Of a DNA stretch of 64,000 nucleotides, positions 33,801-45,716 are shown piece by piece. The stretch comes from Gnetum montanum (lineage: Eukaryota; Streptophyta; Gnetopsida; Gnetales; Gnetaceae), in the NCBI GenBank assembly GCA_015680685.1, contig MNCI01015696.1, positions 20,938-84,937 on the forward strand, read 5' to 3'. Within the stretch, counting starts at the first letter, position 1; every line of letters begins with the position of its first letter. Under the pieces are notes generated by a model. It had not been told where the DNA came from and did not search any database. It saw only the letters and a program-made list of their open reading frames with translations. The translations under genes and the position numbers were made by a program.

Positions 33801-35330
33801 ACAGATGGACAAGCATGCTCAATTTTTTGAATCTCCTCCTTCCAAATTAGTTGTGGGGGAGATGGTCATCCATGATAGATTATACAAAGTGGCTCCTCAG
33901 ATTTTCATTTTTTCTTATTTTTCATCATTTTTTATTTCACACCATCTTTAATACATTTTATATTTCTTTCCTATTTTACAATTTCTTTCATATTTTACTT
34001 TATTTTGGTTTTTGTTTCTCTTATGCTTTTATTTTATGTTTTTCTTATATATGTTTTGTTTTTCCTTTATTGCCACCAGGACTAAGTGCAACTGCAGCTT
34101 TTTACTGATGATGATTTATATTATAATGTTATTTGATTGCTAATGTCTAGATTTTATGATTGAATTTTGGTATCGCTAACTAAGACATGCTTTCTTTTTT
34201 ATGAAATAGGCAGTGAGTCCACATCATCCAGCCATCCACTAACTTTATGATGTTCCTTTTTTTGGAAATATGAGATCCCTTCCTTAACGAAACATTTAAT
34301 GAACTTGTAACCTTGGTAGTTTCCAAACATGAAAAAGATTAAATGGATAAATAAGGATGTGACTTTAATAGAATTCAATGCTCTCTATACTTGCCTACCC
34401 TCTTGCGTGCATGAGTGTATTCATGGATTTCTCACCATTCTACTGTTGACCAATAATAGGAAGTTAAAGTCTTTTCATGGTATGATCTCATCCAAAAATC
34501 ACAAAAATCTAAAATCCAAAAAAAAATTAAAAATGATGGGAATTCAAAGCACACCCCTTAGACTCAATAATGGGCTATAAGCACTGGTTATGAAACTAGA
34601 AAGACATGTTACCCATGCCTGAAGGTCCCCTCTAACTAAGGATTTTTCTCACTTCCTACTTCTCTTTTCTTCTCTTTAAGAAATGATGATTGCTCTGTGG
34701 GAATGCTCTTGTGTCTTGAGGGGATGGATTGGTCTTAGAGTGTTGAAGCAAAGTCACTAAAAGTAGTTGGTTATAATTTGGACTAGAGATGGTTGTTATC
34801 AAGTTATATTACCCATGAAATCCACAAGGAACTTTATGTGACCATGATTTGGGACTCCACTCCACCTTCTCTCTCATTTGCTAGTGCTTCCCATAATTCA
34901 CCTCACTACTAGTTTTTCATGGTTCCATTCAATATCTTAGTTTGATGTGTCAAAATTCTTAGGTAGATCCTTATAGGATTTAGTCCTTAACTTTCCACAA
35001 CCATTATATATACATGAGGCCCACAAACTCCTTGGTTTGAAGGCATGTAAAGCCATTAAGGGCATGAGCCTACTATGGGGAGACCCACTTGCATACCTCT
35101 TGGTTGGGCTAGTTAAGTTCCTTATCCTTTGGAATTTTTACAATCAAATCCTTTGTGTGCCTCATCGGTTACATCTAATGGTGCACATTTTCAAATTCAT
35201 TCTCTAGCTCTAAACTCATTTGAATGATCTATCTAGCCCTCTTCCATTGTTTCATCATGTTCATGGCATTTCTAGATCTCCAGAAACATCAATTTCATGC
35301 TCAAAATTCTTCTTTTTATCCTTATTTTTA
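33801..35330 (+). other. Element D: post-pol non-coding spacer
   Basis: It opens with 'agttgtgggggagatggtc' (shared with A and H), then a T-rich tract (33900-34080). Conserved blocks follow that recur in A, E, H and partly B: 'aggcagtgagtccacatcat' (34208), 'attcaaagcacaccccttag' (34540), 'gacatgttacccatgcctga' (34602) and 'gggcatgagcctactatggg' (35061). Conservation without an open frame suggests a structural RNA or packaging role, which is inference. Confidence 0.7.
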
Positions 35331-35334
35331 CTAT

Positions 35335-35450
35335 GGAAAATTTTGGTTGCAAGCCCCATCAACGGGATCTCGTCAACAAAGCCACCACATTCATGCAATC
35401 TTGTCAACGTAGTACAAAACCTCTTTATATACATAGCCACAGTTAGCATT
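35335..35450 (+). promoter_or_regulatory. Element D: LTR-like promoter module upstream of ORF3
   Basis: 'catcaacgggatctcgtcaa' and 'cttgtcaacgtagta' resemble the U3 repeats of D's own LTR ('catcgatgggatgtcatcaa', 'cctgtcaacatgg'). A TATA-like 'ctttatatacatagcc' at 35422 follows, as in the LTR. E has an equivalent module at 45717-45790. The function is inferred. Confidence 0.5.
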
Positions 35451-35879
35451 TTTCACATTTGTGCTTAAATGGGGGAAGGGGATTTTTTGCATTTTTTAAT
35501 GCCTAGAACCTTCTAGCACCCATAACTTTCAAACCGTTTGTCCAATTACCCTCATTCTTTAGTCCTGTAACTACCAAAGGTAAGCGTTATGTCGTGAGGA
35601 CCACAAAACCTTAGGTTTTGATGAAATTTTTTTTGACATTTTTCTAACTTCCACAAGGTTTTAATGAATAAAATAACATTAAAATCATCAATTTTATGAA
35701 TGTTAAACCCTTCCAACAAACTCTAGTAGCCATATTAATCAAATAATATCAAAATAATATTAAATAATCAATTTTCCATGATCACAACTTAGCCAAGTAT
35801 AACTAACCAATGAAATAAGTTACCTAAACATTATAAATTACACATCACACACTAATTCTTAGTTCTATTATGATCACAA
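35451..35879 (+). other. Element D: leader between internal promoter module and ORF3
   Basis: Non-coding, AT-rich. 'ccaaaggtaagcgttatg' near 35574 contains a good splice-donor-like sequence, so the ORF3 leader could be spliced. No acceptor can be assigned with confidence. Confidence 0.35.
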
Positions 35880-38700
35880 AAGACACCAAAGGGAAAACAC
35901 CCATAGGAGGGAGGACCATCCCAACTTAGGGACAAATAGCTAAGAACTAAAATGGGCCAACAATAGCCATAAGAGTAGATAGCGGAAACCCATGTAATGG
36001 GACCTCTTCAAGTGGAGCCCAAAGTGGAGTCTGTTAGACAAATTCTTGAAGTAGCCACAACTAAATAATCTCACTGAGATGAGGCACCTGGGCTAAGACT
36101 AAACCTTGAGGTCACCTTGATGGAAGTCTGCTTCAAGCAAATTGCATCCAAGAAGGTTCAAAAATCTGTGCTTCAAAAGCTAAGCTTTGGAACCTTCTTA
36201 GAGTTTTCTCCCCCAGAAGTCAAGACACAACTTCAGAACTCTCCCATGTGGCCCATCATCACTTCCAACGGGAAATGGTACATGGGGAAGATATCTCTTT
36301 TCTGGAGCAACAGGCAAGTTGGTGCCATGATCAAAATCAAGGATATAACTGTGTGCTACTTGGTGAAAGAAATATCCCAAGCCCCTGGGTTGCCTCAAAC
36401 TTAGGCCACTCTATTTAAAATCTCAATGCAGGCAGATCTAGGTGTTAAGAAAAAATGGACACAACAATGCTATGGAGTAGACTGCAAAGATTTTGGTGCA
36501 CTCACGATGGTAGAATGCATTTATTTCAAAATCATAACCTTTTACCTAAACCCAACAATGAGGTCCAGCAAGATCACAGCTTTTTCTCCCAATGCATATG
36601 CTGCTCTAAGTGAAATATTCCCTATAAACCTTCCACAACTAATGTATCTTAAGATAGAGAAACACTTCAAGGAGAATAAAAATGGAAGGAAGATACTTCT
36701 ATTCACATGCCTTATCAGAAAATTATGCAAGGATGCATAGCCCACAACACAAATGATGTGGTTCATCATGCTCCATCTGCTTCTTGGACGAAGATGATGA
36801 AAGATAAAGTGCCTATAAAGATAGTCTAGGAAGAGGAGAAGTAACCACCACCTCCACCACTCACTCATATAATAACACTAACGGCCTGCACTATCATTAA
36901 GCACATGCATGAACTCTATGACTAATTCCTATAGTAGCAGCAAGCAAGAATGAGTAGTGATGATCCATCTATGTACCAACTAGCCATGAGCCACCTCAAA
37001 GAAGTGGCCCAAATCATAAGTCATATGGAAGGTGGTGTGCTAATGTTTTCTACCCACTGAATGCAAGTTACTACAAAGTCGAATTCAAGTGCCCAAGAGG
37101 TAATGGTGTCCCTCTTGCAACCATAGTGATTCCTAGAAATCTCTGCAAATGCTACTACCTTTTTAGTGCATTTGGAGAATGGTGAGGAGGCTACCATCTT
37201 GGTGATGTAGTGCCAAGGGTAGGAGACAATGACAAAAGTGGTTGCTGATTGAGTGGCTACAACCCTTAACACTCTAGCAACATCTATACCAAACATTATG
37301 ATACTCAAAGATGTGTAGACATCTACTAGAACTATAAGTGGGAGATTAAGTACAACCTAGCATGAGGAATTGCTGGACCAAATGGTGAGAATTGGACAAC
37401 CAATTTTGGATGTCTTTGACCTTGCAGATATCATCACTACAACCCAATCGAGATGCTCGAGGCAAGGGACAAGTGCATCATCATGGAGGGGCAACTTAAA
37501 ATAGCCAGAGCAAAAAGCCAATGCTTGGCTGTGGAGGTTGTTGAACTTACAGCTTGCCTCATTGATTCCATGCTACTCAGCTAAGAAGTTATATGATATG
37601 AAGCTTTCCAATAGCTTCAAGCCAAACTCAAAAAGCCTAAGTATGCCAAGGAGTCAACAATCTTTGACCAATCCTTAGCTAATGCCATAATGTACAACAT
37701 TCAAAAGGACTTGGTTCAGACTTGCTAGGAGAATGACACTCTGATTGTTAAAAATCATCACTTGTTAAATGTTCATGTGCAAAAGCAATAGATAGCTAAA
37801 TTTATCTATCAACAATAGGAGTAGCTTACTATGGTAAACACTAAACTGAGGAGGTTAATAGCAGAAAATAGAAATCTCTTGATGGAGGAGTGTGTGCCCT
37901 TCACTAGAAGTCTGTAATAGAGATCACCACCTGGACGAACAAGGCCCTAAGATTTAAGAGGATTAAGAACCATTACAGGAACATGGTTTTCTTGTAGAAG
38001 GAAATCAATGAAAAACATATTCAACTAGCAAAGGCAAAGGTGAGTGAGGCTTTTCAGCAACTCCAGCACAGAGGTATTATTTGGCAAGTCATCTTTAATG
38101 GACTGAACAAATACAACAAAGTAGAAATTCACATGAAGAAGCTGTAAATCAAGGAAATGACCAAATACATGGAGCTCGCCAACCTTCGATATGAAAACCT
38201 AGCAATGCTAGCTATTGTAAGGCCATGGTTAGAGTTTGAGAAGCAGGTGATTAGCTCATACTTGTTTTATAAGGCCAAGTTCAAATATTATAAAGAGCTC
38301 AAGTAAAAGCTTGAGGTTGCAAATGCTAAACTCAGTGTTCTCAAAGAGCGATTCACTGATTAGAGATCAACTACTAAGAAACTAGCCAAGAGATTGAATG
38401 ACTACCATGAGCTGTAGGACACTATCAAATCATTTGATGTGGAACCAAAGCAATTTGTTGCCTATTTCGTTAATGTGAAGTAGCTATTCCCCACAATGCC
38501 CTATATGTGGGATATCCCCATTCTAGCCCACATTGGTGAAGCAACATGGACCATGAACAATCCCCAAATTAAGCAAGAGAAAGGCATTGTAGCCATAGTA
38601 AGACAATCATAACCATAGCCTCTACAACAATCGCCACATGTTCCAAAAGTTGAAGAAGGTCCTTCGGCACCTCAGGAACCTCCACCGCTTGGGACCATTT
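35880..38700 (+). pseudogene. Element D ORF3 (env-position protein: N-terminal domain plus coiled coil)
   Basis: Homologous to ORF3 of E. The N-terminal domain at 36180-36740 has 'LEFSPPEVKTQL', 'NSPMWPIITSNGKWYMGKIS', 'FWSNRQVGAMIKIKDITV', 'LTMVECIYFKIITFYLNP', 'LMYLKIEKHFKENKNGRK' and 'LIRKLCKDA'. The tail from about 37480 is rich in Lys/Glu/Leu/Gln heptads, with 'YMELANLRYENLAML' and 'KLEVANAKLSVLKERF' matching E. The start ATG seems lost (a Lys-Thr-Pro-Lys stretch at 35880 matches Met-Ala-Pro-Lys of E). Many stops. No signal peptide or transmembrane segment is apparent, so it does not look like a classical envelope protein. Function unknown. Confidence 0.7.
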
Positions 38701-38829
38701 GATCTTCTTCATCATTTTCAAGTCATAAAAAGGGTTGTATTATCAATTTCTGTCATGGTATTCAATTTTTTTATCATGAAGACCCAATTTTGTAATGATT
38801 GTAAATACGTACACTTGGGCACTTAGTGT

Positions 38830-38864
38830 CCGTGAGTTGTTTGTCTGTTTGTTTGTTTGTGTGT
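38830..38864 (+). repeat. GTTT-type microsatellite
   Basis: 'gtttgtctgtttgtttgttt' then 'gtgtgtc' in the 3' untranslated part of element D. Confidence 0.85.
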
Positions 38865-38949
38865 CATTTAAGCTAGGTAATAATCCCATACCTTCCCAAA
38901 ATTTTGTAAAGCACATGTTCCTCCTTTTATTCACTCAAGGATGAGTTTT

Positions 38950-38966
38950 CTTCAGTCATGGGTGTA
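38950..38966 (+). promoter_or_regulatory. Element D polypurine-type block before the 3' LTR
   Basis: 'cttcagtcatgggtgta' ends directly at the LTR. E ('cagttgtgggggta'), H ('cagtcatgggggta') and B (reverse) keep the same block, so it is the likely plus-strand primer region although it is short and not pure purine. Confidence 0.6.
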
Positions 38967-39827
38967 TGATGAATCATGCATTACTGGGTCGTGTCGATGG
39001 CATCCCATCGATGCAACTACATCAATGACATCCTATCGATGTAGGGTTTCCTATGTTGATGGGTACTCGTTGACATGGCACCCTGTCATGACCTATAAAT
39101 GTGTGCCTACAAACCACATTTATGGTAATTCTTCCATTAGTTGTAGTGAAGCTCTTACAATTTGTTTTCTCTATACTTAGTATATTTTTTGAGTGCCCAT
39201 AGTAGGAATCAAAGAAGTATACAAATTGTTATTCAAGCACTGATGTACTTGAGCATGTCAGTGTGAACGATAATAAAGATGAGCTTTTCTGATTAAACTT
39301 TATAGCACTTGGAATAGATATATGTTTCCCTCATGCATTTATTATTCATGGAATTGACTTTAATAAATTTTAATTAAGTAATTAATATCAATTAAACGAC
39401 AAACATAAGTACGACCATTTCAAGCAAACGTTATGCTTGCTAATCCTAGTAGCACCTAACGCTTAGTAGCCCAATAGCATTGCAACATGTTCAGGATGTG
39501 TACAAAAAGTGGGAACGGATGCTTATGGTAAGATTAGTTAAGTGTTAGCTAGTTATTAGATTAACTAAATATCAAATTTACTTCATTTCTAGCACTTACA
39601 CGAATCTAGTGAAAAAGAAAAAATGATAAAAATCATATGCCTTAGTGACACTTAATCATACCATTGGATTTTACAAGTGAAACTAGGAAGAGAATGATCA
39701 TGTCCTTGATATTTACTTCCTAGACCCAGTGTACTTGAAGAGCTAAAGTCTACAGAATTCAACCAAATCACTTAGTTAATGCTAGTAATTTGTATGGTTG
39801 GGTGTAGGGACTACTCACTGCTCATCA
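38967..39827 (+). repeat. Element D 3' LTR
   Basis: TGATGAATCATGC to TCATCA, 861 bp. It matches 21504-22357 throughout, including 'ttcttccattagttgtagtg', AATAAA and both U5 boxes. Followed by TCCTT, the likely target duplication. Confidence 0.9.
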
Positions 39828-41240
39828 TCCTTCTAAATTTTTCTAAATAATTAATGAAGCAACTTCAATTCAATAACAAGATTTATTGTAGCTCTATTTT
39901 CAAACTATATAGAAGATAATAAAACCACCCTCTCTCTGATTAATCACCATGAAATTGTATTTCAATGATGTTTAACAAATAAACTAGTGGTAGAGCATTA
40001 AGAAGACATATATTGGTAGGCTTTTTATTTAACTTGAATATAAAATTCAATTAAAAGTAAATATTAATATGAGTATTTATTAGATAAAATAATCTTCCAA
40101 TCCACTTCAAATACACCATTTGAATACACCGTGAGATCAAGAATGTTCTTGGAATCAGTCACTTGTGATGTACTCCTTGAATTCAATGGTGTTGATCCTG
40201 ATTTAAAGTCCATCATATGATATCCCATCAACAAGTCTAGAAAATACTATTTTTGGATAACCTACATGTGGTTCAATGACTGATGAATTTAAAAACTAAG
40301 AAAATAACAAAGCATGCCTAGGTTCAACATCTTAAATTACATTTTTAATTGATTTTTAAATTAATTTATTAATTCTACATTCTCCCCTAGTTATTACAAT
40401 ATCATCAACATATAACAATATTATTACTATTCTCCATGAGTCTTCTTTTTCCATAATTTAAAGACTAGCATCTAAACTTGCACATTTGAATCCCATTTCA
40501 TGTACAAACTCATCAAACTTTATGTACCATTTTTGAGAAGCTTGATTTAACTCATAAAGGGACTTTTTCAGTTTGTAAATATAAATAGAACACCTAGAAT
40601 CTACAAAACCTTTATGTTAATACATAAAGATTTCTTCTTGCAAATCTTCATTCAAGAAAGAAAATTTAACATTAAGCTAATACAATTTCCCAACCATATA
40701 AAGCTACTAATGATCAAATGCACTATTTGGTTCTTTGTTTCAAAGTGGGTGCAAAAGTTCATTTATGCTCTATATCTTTTCTTTAAGGAAAGCCTCTTGC
40801 AAGTATTCAGGCCTTATATTTATCCACTATATCATTAGCTTTTCTTTTTATGCAAAAAATAGCTTACTAGTTAACACTTTCATTTGCAATGAACTCTATA
40901 CTAATTTCCATGCATTATTCTTCATTAACATGTTATATTCTACCTTCATTAATTACAAATCTTTATTTTGCATAGCCTCCTACACATTGACAAGTTCACC
41001 AGTCTCAAATAGTATTTCTAAGTTAATCAAATTACAATGATCTTCAACTATAAACATTTCCCACTTCTAAGCCTTTTCATTAGCATTTCATTCACGTGTT
41101 TCAAATCTACTAGTCTTAGGTATTTTAATTTATTTTTGAACCATTATGATTGCCTATTTATAGAGGAATCTATGGTGTTAGAGTCCTCATTTGTACCTGC
41201 TTCTATATTTTCATCTTTATATAAGGTCAATCATATATAG
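39828..41240 (-). pseudogene. Element F reverse transcriptase (copia)
   Basis: The minus strand reads 'KLKKSLYELNQASQKWYIKF', the copia block before the active site. After one stop it reads 'ILLYVDDIVITRG', with YVDD at 40412-40401. The preceding part (41200-40620) carries RT palm segments with many stops. Left of 40300 the sequence continues toward RNase H until D interrupts it at 39827. Confidence 0.85.
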
Positions 41241-41632
41241 ATATGAGTCATTTTTCTTTTTACCATGGATCACCATTGTAACAAGATATTGTTAACTTGT
41301 GGTATTATCCAAATTTCAAACAAACTATCAAACAACACATCTCTAGGTTCAATAATTTTGTGATTCTTAATGTCTCGTACTTGGTAGGCTTTGAAATCCA
41401 ATGAATACCTAAGTAGAAATCCGACCATGGCCTTAAAGCCCAACTTACTAAAGTGTGCTTTTGGGATATGTACATAATATGATTTACCAAATAGATAAAT
41501 ATGGGATTTTAATAGTTTCTTATTGTTGGATCATTTTTCAATTAGAGTATCATTCAAAGCTACAATTAGAATTATGTTAATATTATAAACTATATAGTAT
41601 GTTGCCTTTGTCCACATAGATTTTGATACTTG
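41241..41632 (-). pseudogene. Element F integrase, C-terminal part
   Basis: The minus strand reads 'SKSMWTKATYYIVYNINI', then 'SYYVHIPKAHFSKLGFKAMV', 'FKAYQVRDIKNHKIIEPRDV' and 'LFD', the copia integrase region that normally contains Y-V-H-V-P and R-D-V-x-F-D-E. It joins 50034 onward once E is removed. Confidence 0.85.
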
Positions 41633-41637
41633 CGCAT
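41633..41637 (+). repeat. Target site duplication of element E (left), CGCAT
   Basis: CGCAT directly precedes TGATGAGTCG and recurs directly after the 3' LTR at 50034-50038. Perfect 5-bp match. Confidence 0.92.
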
Positions 41638-42201
41638 TGATGAGTCGCATTTTGGGTGACCACGATATCGCAGAGCCTGTCTCCTCATCTATAAATAAGA
41701 GCTAGGCAGAAGAGTTAGGAATCAATAAGTTTTAGAGTTAGTTTTGATTTTAATTTTCATTTTTCCTCTCAACCCTTTTCCTCTCCGTGTATNAAGTTTT
41801 AGAGTTAGTTTTGATTTTAGTTTTCATTTTTCCTCTCAACCCTTTTCCTCTTCGTGTATGCCTGCAGTGTGATGAATGTAATTGTACAGCATCCTTTATT
41901 CGAGTGTGATGTACTTGGACATGCACATGACCAAAAATAAAGATCGAGATTACTTCATCATTGCAGCATTCACTTAGATTAATTATTGAATTAATTGTTA
42001 TTTACTACTTTCCTANNNNNNNNNNNNNNNNNNNNNNNNNNNNNNNNNNNNNNNNNNNNNNNNNNNNNNNNNNNNNNNNNNNNNNNNNNNNNNNNNNNNN
42101 ATCTAGATGCCACAACTAGTCCATCTGCAGAGTTCAACCGGCTCACGCATGTAACGCTCGTATTCGTATGGTTGAGTGTAGGGGTATCTCGCCACTCATC
42201 A
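41638..42201 (+). repeat. Element E 5' LTR (incomplete: assembly gap)
   Basis: TGATGAGTCGCA to TCATCA. A 66-bp segment is present twice (41727-41792 and 41794-41859), separated by a single N, but once in the 3' LTR. The 85 Ns at 42016-42100 stand for what is 374 bp in the 3' LTR (49559-49932). TATA (CTATAAATA) lies near 41691. Confidence 0.9.
42016..42100. other. Assembly gap (85 N)
   Basis: Run of 85 N within the 5' LTR of E. Comparison with the 3' LTR indicates the true missing length is about 374 bp. Confidence 0.95.
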
Positions 42202-42202
42202 T

Positions 42203-42220
42203 TGGCACCGTTGTCGAGGA
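42203..42220 (+). promoter_or_regulatory. Element E primer binding site (tRNA-Asp type)
   Basis: 'TGGCACCGTTGTCGAGGA', three transitions from TGGCGCCGTTGCCGGGGA, one base after the LTR. Confidence 0.85.
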
Positions 42221-42349
42221 CGATGCTAGTTATCTAGATTAGTTATATCATACAAGATCACTGTAAAGGACTTAACAATATATCTTTTAGAAAGAAATAA
42301 TTATATATATAAAAAATTCACACGTAAATTCACACACAACTTCACAACC

Positions 42350-44332
42350 ATGCTCTCCTACAAGATTATGATAATGCTACACATAGTAAGGAAGTTCATT
42401 GGAGAACCAACGAACTATATGACAACGAAGATTGGAGTAAGCAAACCGAGGTGGGGTTTCTTATAAACATGAATGAAGACAATGTCATCCCCACACACGA
42501 AAGCATAACTTACTAGATGATGATGAACCCCCACTGGCCACAACAAGCTTAACGCAAATAAAAGAGGCTATTCGAATCGCACATAGGCATCGTAAACAGA
42601 GCCGTCTAGCCAGGCTCGATTTAAACAACTTTTCCAATTTTTCTGGAGGCTATGACTTAGATCTGCAACAACATTTACAAGCCTTCTACGATGCCTGTGC
42701 ATGGAATAACATTGACAATGGTTGGCAAACACTTAAGCTCTTTCCTATGACACTCGTTGGCCAAGCAAAAGTATGGTATAGATCGTTAAAACCAAATTTA
42801 ATATGACGTTGGCCAACAATGGTAGAAGCCTTTAATGAAAGATATCAAACCTACGCAAGAGTGTTAGCCTTGAGGAAGTAAATCCAAGAGTGGAAACAAG
42901 CAAAACATGAACCCTTGGACATGGCCTTAGAAAGGTATTATGCACTGTTAAACAACTATCCAGACCATGGGTTTTTTGAGGAAAGGCTAATGTACCATAT
43001 CATTGATGGGCTTCGTGATGCAACAAGAAAGACCCTAGGGATGTATGCCCAAGGTCAACTATACAAACTACGAACCCATCAAGTCCAAGAGCTTATTAAG
43101 CAGGTAGCAAAAGAAGAAGGAGAAATGGCTAGATGGGAGAGTGTTGAAAAACATCAACAAGACCAAAATCTCAACTTAACAAAGCTCCATCATCATAAAA
43201 AGGAGAAATCAACCTATCACAAGGAGAAAGAACCATCTTTTCCGATACACAATCACTAGAAGAAGTTGAGGCAAAGATCAATAATATGTTGGAATGGAAG
43301 TATAAAAAGTGTGGAGAATTTATCGATATCATTGGAGATAGAGTTCTGACAACCCAAGAAGCAGGACAAAGTATTAGTAGACAATCGAAAAGAAGGGTCG
43401 AAGAGAATAAGAGCCCAACTGTCAATCATACGTATGAATGCAACATATGCCTATACAATCACCCCAAGGGCCAATGCCCAATCTTGTTACATTTATATGA
43501 GAATTGGGGAAGAGTGTTACATCCAGAGTTCGTATAGAGATATTATGTTCGATCACAATGGCAACAATCCCAGTAGTGGGGGAAGCCACCCCTAAACTGG
43601 AGACACCCTTCGTACCAGCCAAACCCAAATGCTTATCTAGTCCAATACCATGTTTCTCCAACTGAGCCAACATACTCTATCTCACAGCATTACCATTCTC
43701 CTTAATACTATCAGCCCATGCCTTCAACACAACCACCACCTTGTGTATCCTACACTTCTCCTCAATTTCAACATTCTCATCCCTTCCGTCCCTGTACACC
43801 ACCACCAACTGTTCCTAAGGTGTCTGCACCACAATAACAACCCATGAACATTACTTATGCTACTACTGCCAACAGCAGTGAGAGGCCTCAGCAACATCAA
43901 AAGTGTCCCTTCTTTAAACATGACTGTAAGAAGGGACAACACAATTCCAAGGCCACTGCACCCTCTAACTTAGCACAAGTCCAACCCTATGGTGCACCCT
44001 TACATTCGAACCCAACTCCTCATGTAACTTCATCAAGGCCACCAATTAACACTCCAACAATCATACAGCCCAATGAACATAGGAATGAAGAGAGACAACC
44101 CAATCCTTGCATACCACCTTATGGTCACAAACATCATAGTGGATCAACTCTTTACCCAAGAACTACATCTCACAAATTACCCCACTATGCTTACTATAAT
44201 CAAGTGTGTGAACCCCAATGGGGTAAGTATGACCAAGTCCCAATGCTTCCAACATGCAAGGATCCTCATCCTTTATTTATTAATCCTTGCCATGCTCAAC
44301 CGCCTAGTTATGGGGGATACCCTCCATTCTAG
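42350..44332 (+). pseudogene. Element E gag
   Basis: The start is unresolved; reading frames change near 42510. From 42590 the capsid part is nearly intact: 'RLDLNNFSNFSGGYDLDLQQ', 'KLFPMTLVGQAKVWYRSL', a stop, 'RYQTYARVLALRK', a stop, 'PLDMALERYYALLNNYPDHG' and 'MYAQGQLYKLRTHQVQELIK'. The zinc knuckle at 43437-43479 is complete: 'CNICLYNHPKGQCPI' (CX2CX3HX4C). A Pro/Gln/His-rich tail runs to 44332. The PDEY-type N-terminal domain of D and H is missing. No protease follows. Confidence 0.85.
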
Positions 44333-45660
44333 TAACAAGCAGGATTAATAACCATTTTTTATTTTCTTTAATTTTATAACTTTTTTGTTTTCCAGTTTTT
44401 CAGTTTTCAATTTCTTGTTTTATCATTTTTTTTTTCTTTGTCTTTTTGTAAGTAATCTCATCTATGAATAAAACACTCATGTGGATCGTTGGTTGAGGTG
44501 TGTCCTATGTTATCAAGTCTCAAGTGATCAATTATCTAGACAATGAGCCCATTACACCCACTCATCCATTATACAATTAAGAGGTTCTGTTCGAGGGTAC
44601 AGTGATATTCTTGACATTTCTTAAAACTTAAAATTAATTTTTTGTTCATTGTACCCAGAATGAAGAAGGATAGACCAAGAGGGGATGATTAGGGTGTGAC
44701 ATCAAGGGGACTTGTGGATTCTCTTTGGTGGCGTCTGTGGGTGTTGTCATGCAATGAGGTTTCACTAAGATCCTTACAGATCTAACGAAAAATGGGAGTA
44801 AGAGTAATCAAAAGGGCACTCAAAAATCCAATGCTATTCTAGGGGTTCCCACTGGAAAGACATGTACCCATGCCTGAAGGTTGGTGGCTTCTCCGAATTC
44901 AGTAAAAAAATGAAAAAAAAAAGAAAAAGAAACAAGAAAAAAAAAGAAAAGAAGAAAGTGCCACAAAACAAAAATCACTCCTACCTTGAACAAAACGCCA
45001 AGTAATCGTACACCTTGTTATGGTACTCTCATAGTTGCTCATCATGGGATGAAACAATGCAATGTCACTAATTAGAGGAATGGACTTGGTCCTAATCTTG
45101 GAACGATGGGTTAATGACACCTTAATCATGCTTTACACACAAGATTCACTGTGCCCTGGGTCAGTTACCTCATGTCCCAATCTCTACGATCCCTTATATA
45201 GTTTGTCTCATCTCACTGTTCATGTAATTGAAGCTCGTGTCATGTGTAACATAGAATTCTTACCTCATTCTAGTGATATTTACATGTGTGTGTTTTGTGG
45301 AGTTAGTTCGGATTACATTTAACCCTTGTAGTGCCCACGGACACTTTAAGTGTGGTTACACAAGGGCATTATAGGTTGGAACCTACTTTGGAGAGGACCC
45401 ACTTACGTAATCTTTACTTGTGACATAGCTCACACACACCATTTCTTACCCTCAGCATAATTTTCAACAATTTTCTTTCCTTATTACTATCCCTCCGAAT
45501 CAACATTCCTATGTACCATTACATAGCCTTTTTCTCTACCACCCAAGGTTTTATTGATCATTTCCACACCATCATAATTATTCATGCCTTCAAAACCATT
45601 TAATTACCTTCGAACCCCTTAACAATAGCCCAATGTCCTAAGTTTCCAATGTTGATTTCA
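44333..45660 (+). other. Element E: post-gag non-coding spacer
   Basis: T-rich at 44350-44450 and A-rich at 44900-44960. It then carries the family's conserved blocks: 'gactggaaagacatg'-like at 44851, 'cccatgcctgaaggttg' at 44869, 'ctaattagaggaatgg' at 45069, and 'tggagaggacccacttacg' at 45391. It occupies the place where pol ends in other elements. Confidence 0.65.
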
Positions 45661-45716
45661 AGAAAATCTATAAAAATCTGGTATTTTATTGTGGTGCCCA
45701 ATGTCACTAGGGTTGT

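Larger units (their letters stand above)
21504..39827 (+). mobile_element. Element D: Athila-like LTR retrotransposon with ORF3, interrupted by element G
   Basis: Paired LTRs (21504-22357 and 38967-39827) flank primer site, gag, protease, RT-RNase H, integrase, spacer, an LTR-like promoter module and ORF3. Flanks TCCTC (21499-21503) and TCCTT (39828-39832) fit a 5-bp target duplication with one C-to-T change. Flanking sequence on both sides is copia RT-RNase H of F. Without G the element is about 12.7 kb. Every reading frame has stops; pol reads almost continuously once C-to-T stops are ignored. Confidence 0.92.

Noticed and set aside
35880-38700. ORF3 as a classical retroviral envelope gene
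   Set aside because: It is in the env position, but no signal peptide, cleavage site or membrane span is visible; it is largely a coiled coil.
43171-43942. Minus-strand open frames within E gag
   Set aside because: The plus strand carries clear gag homology; these are shadows.
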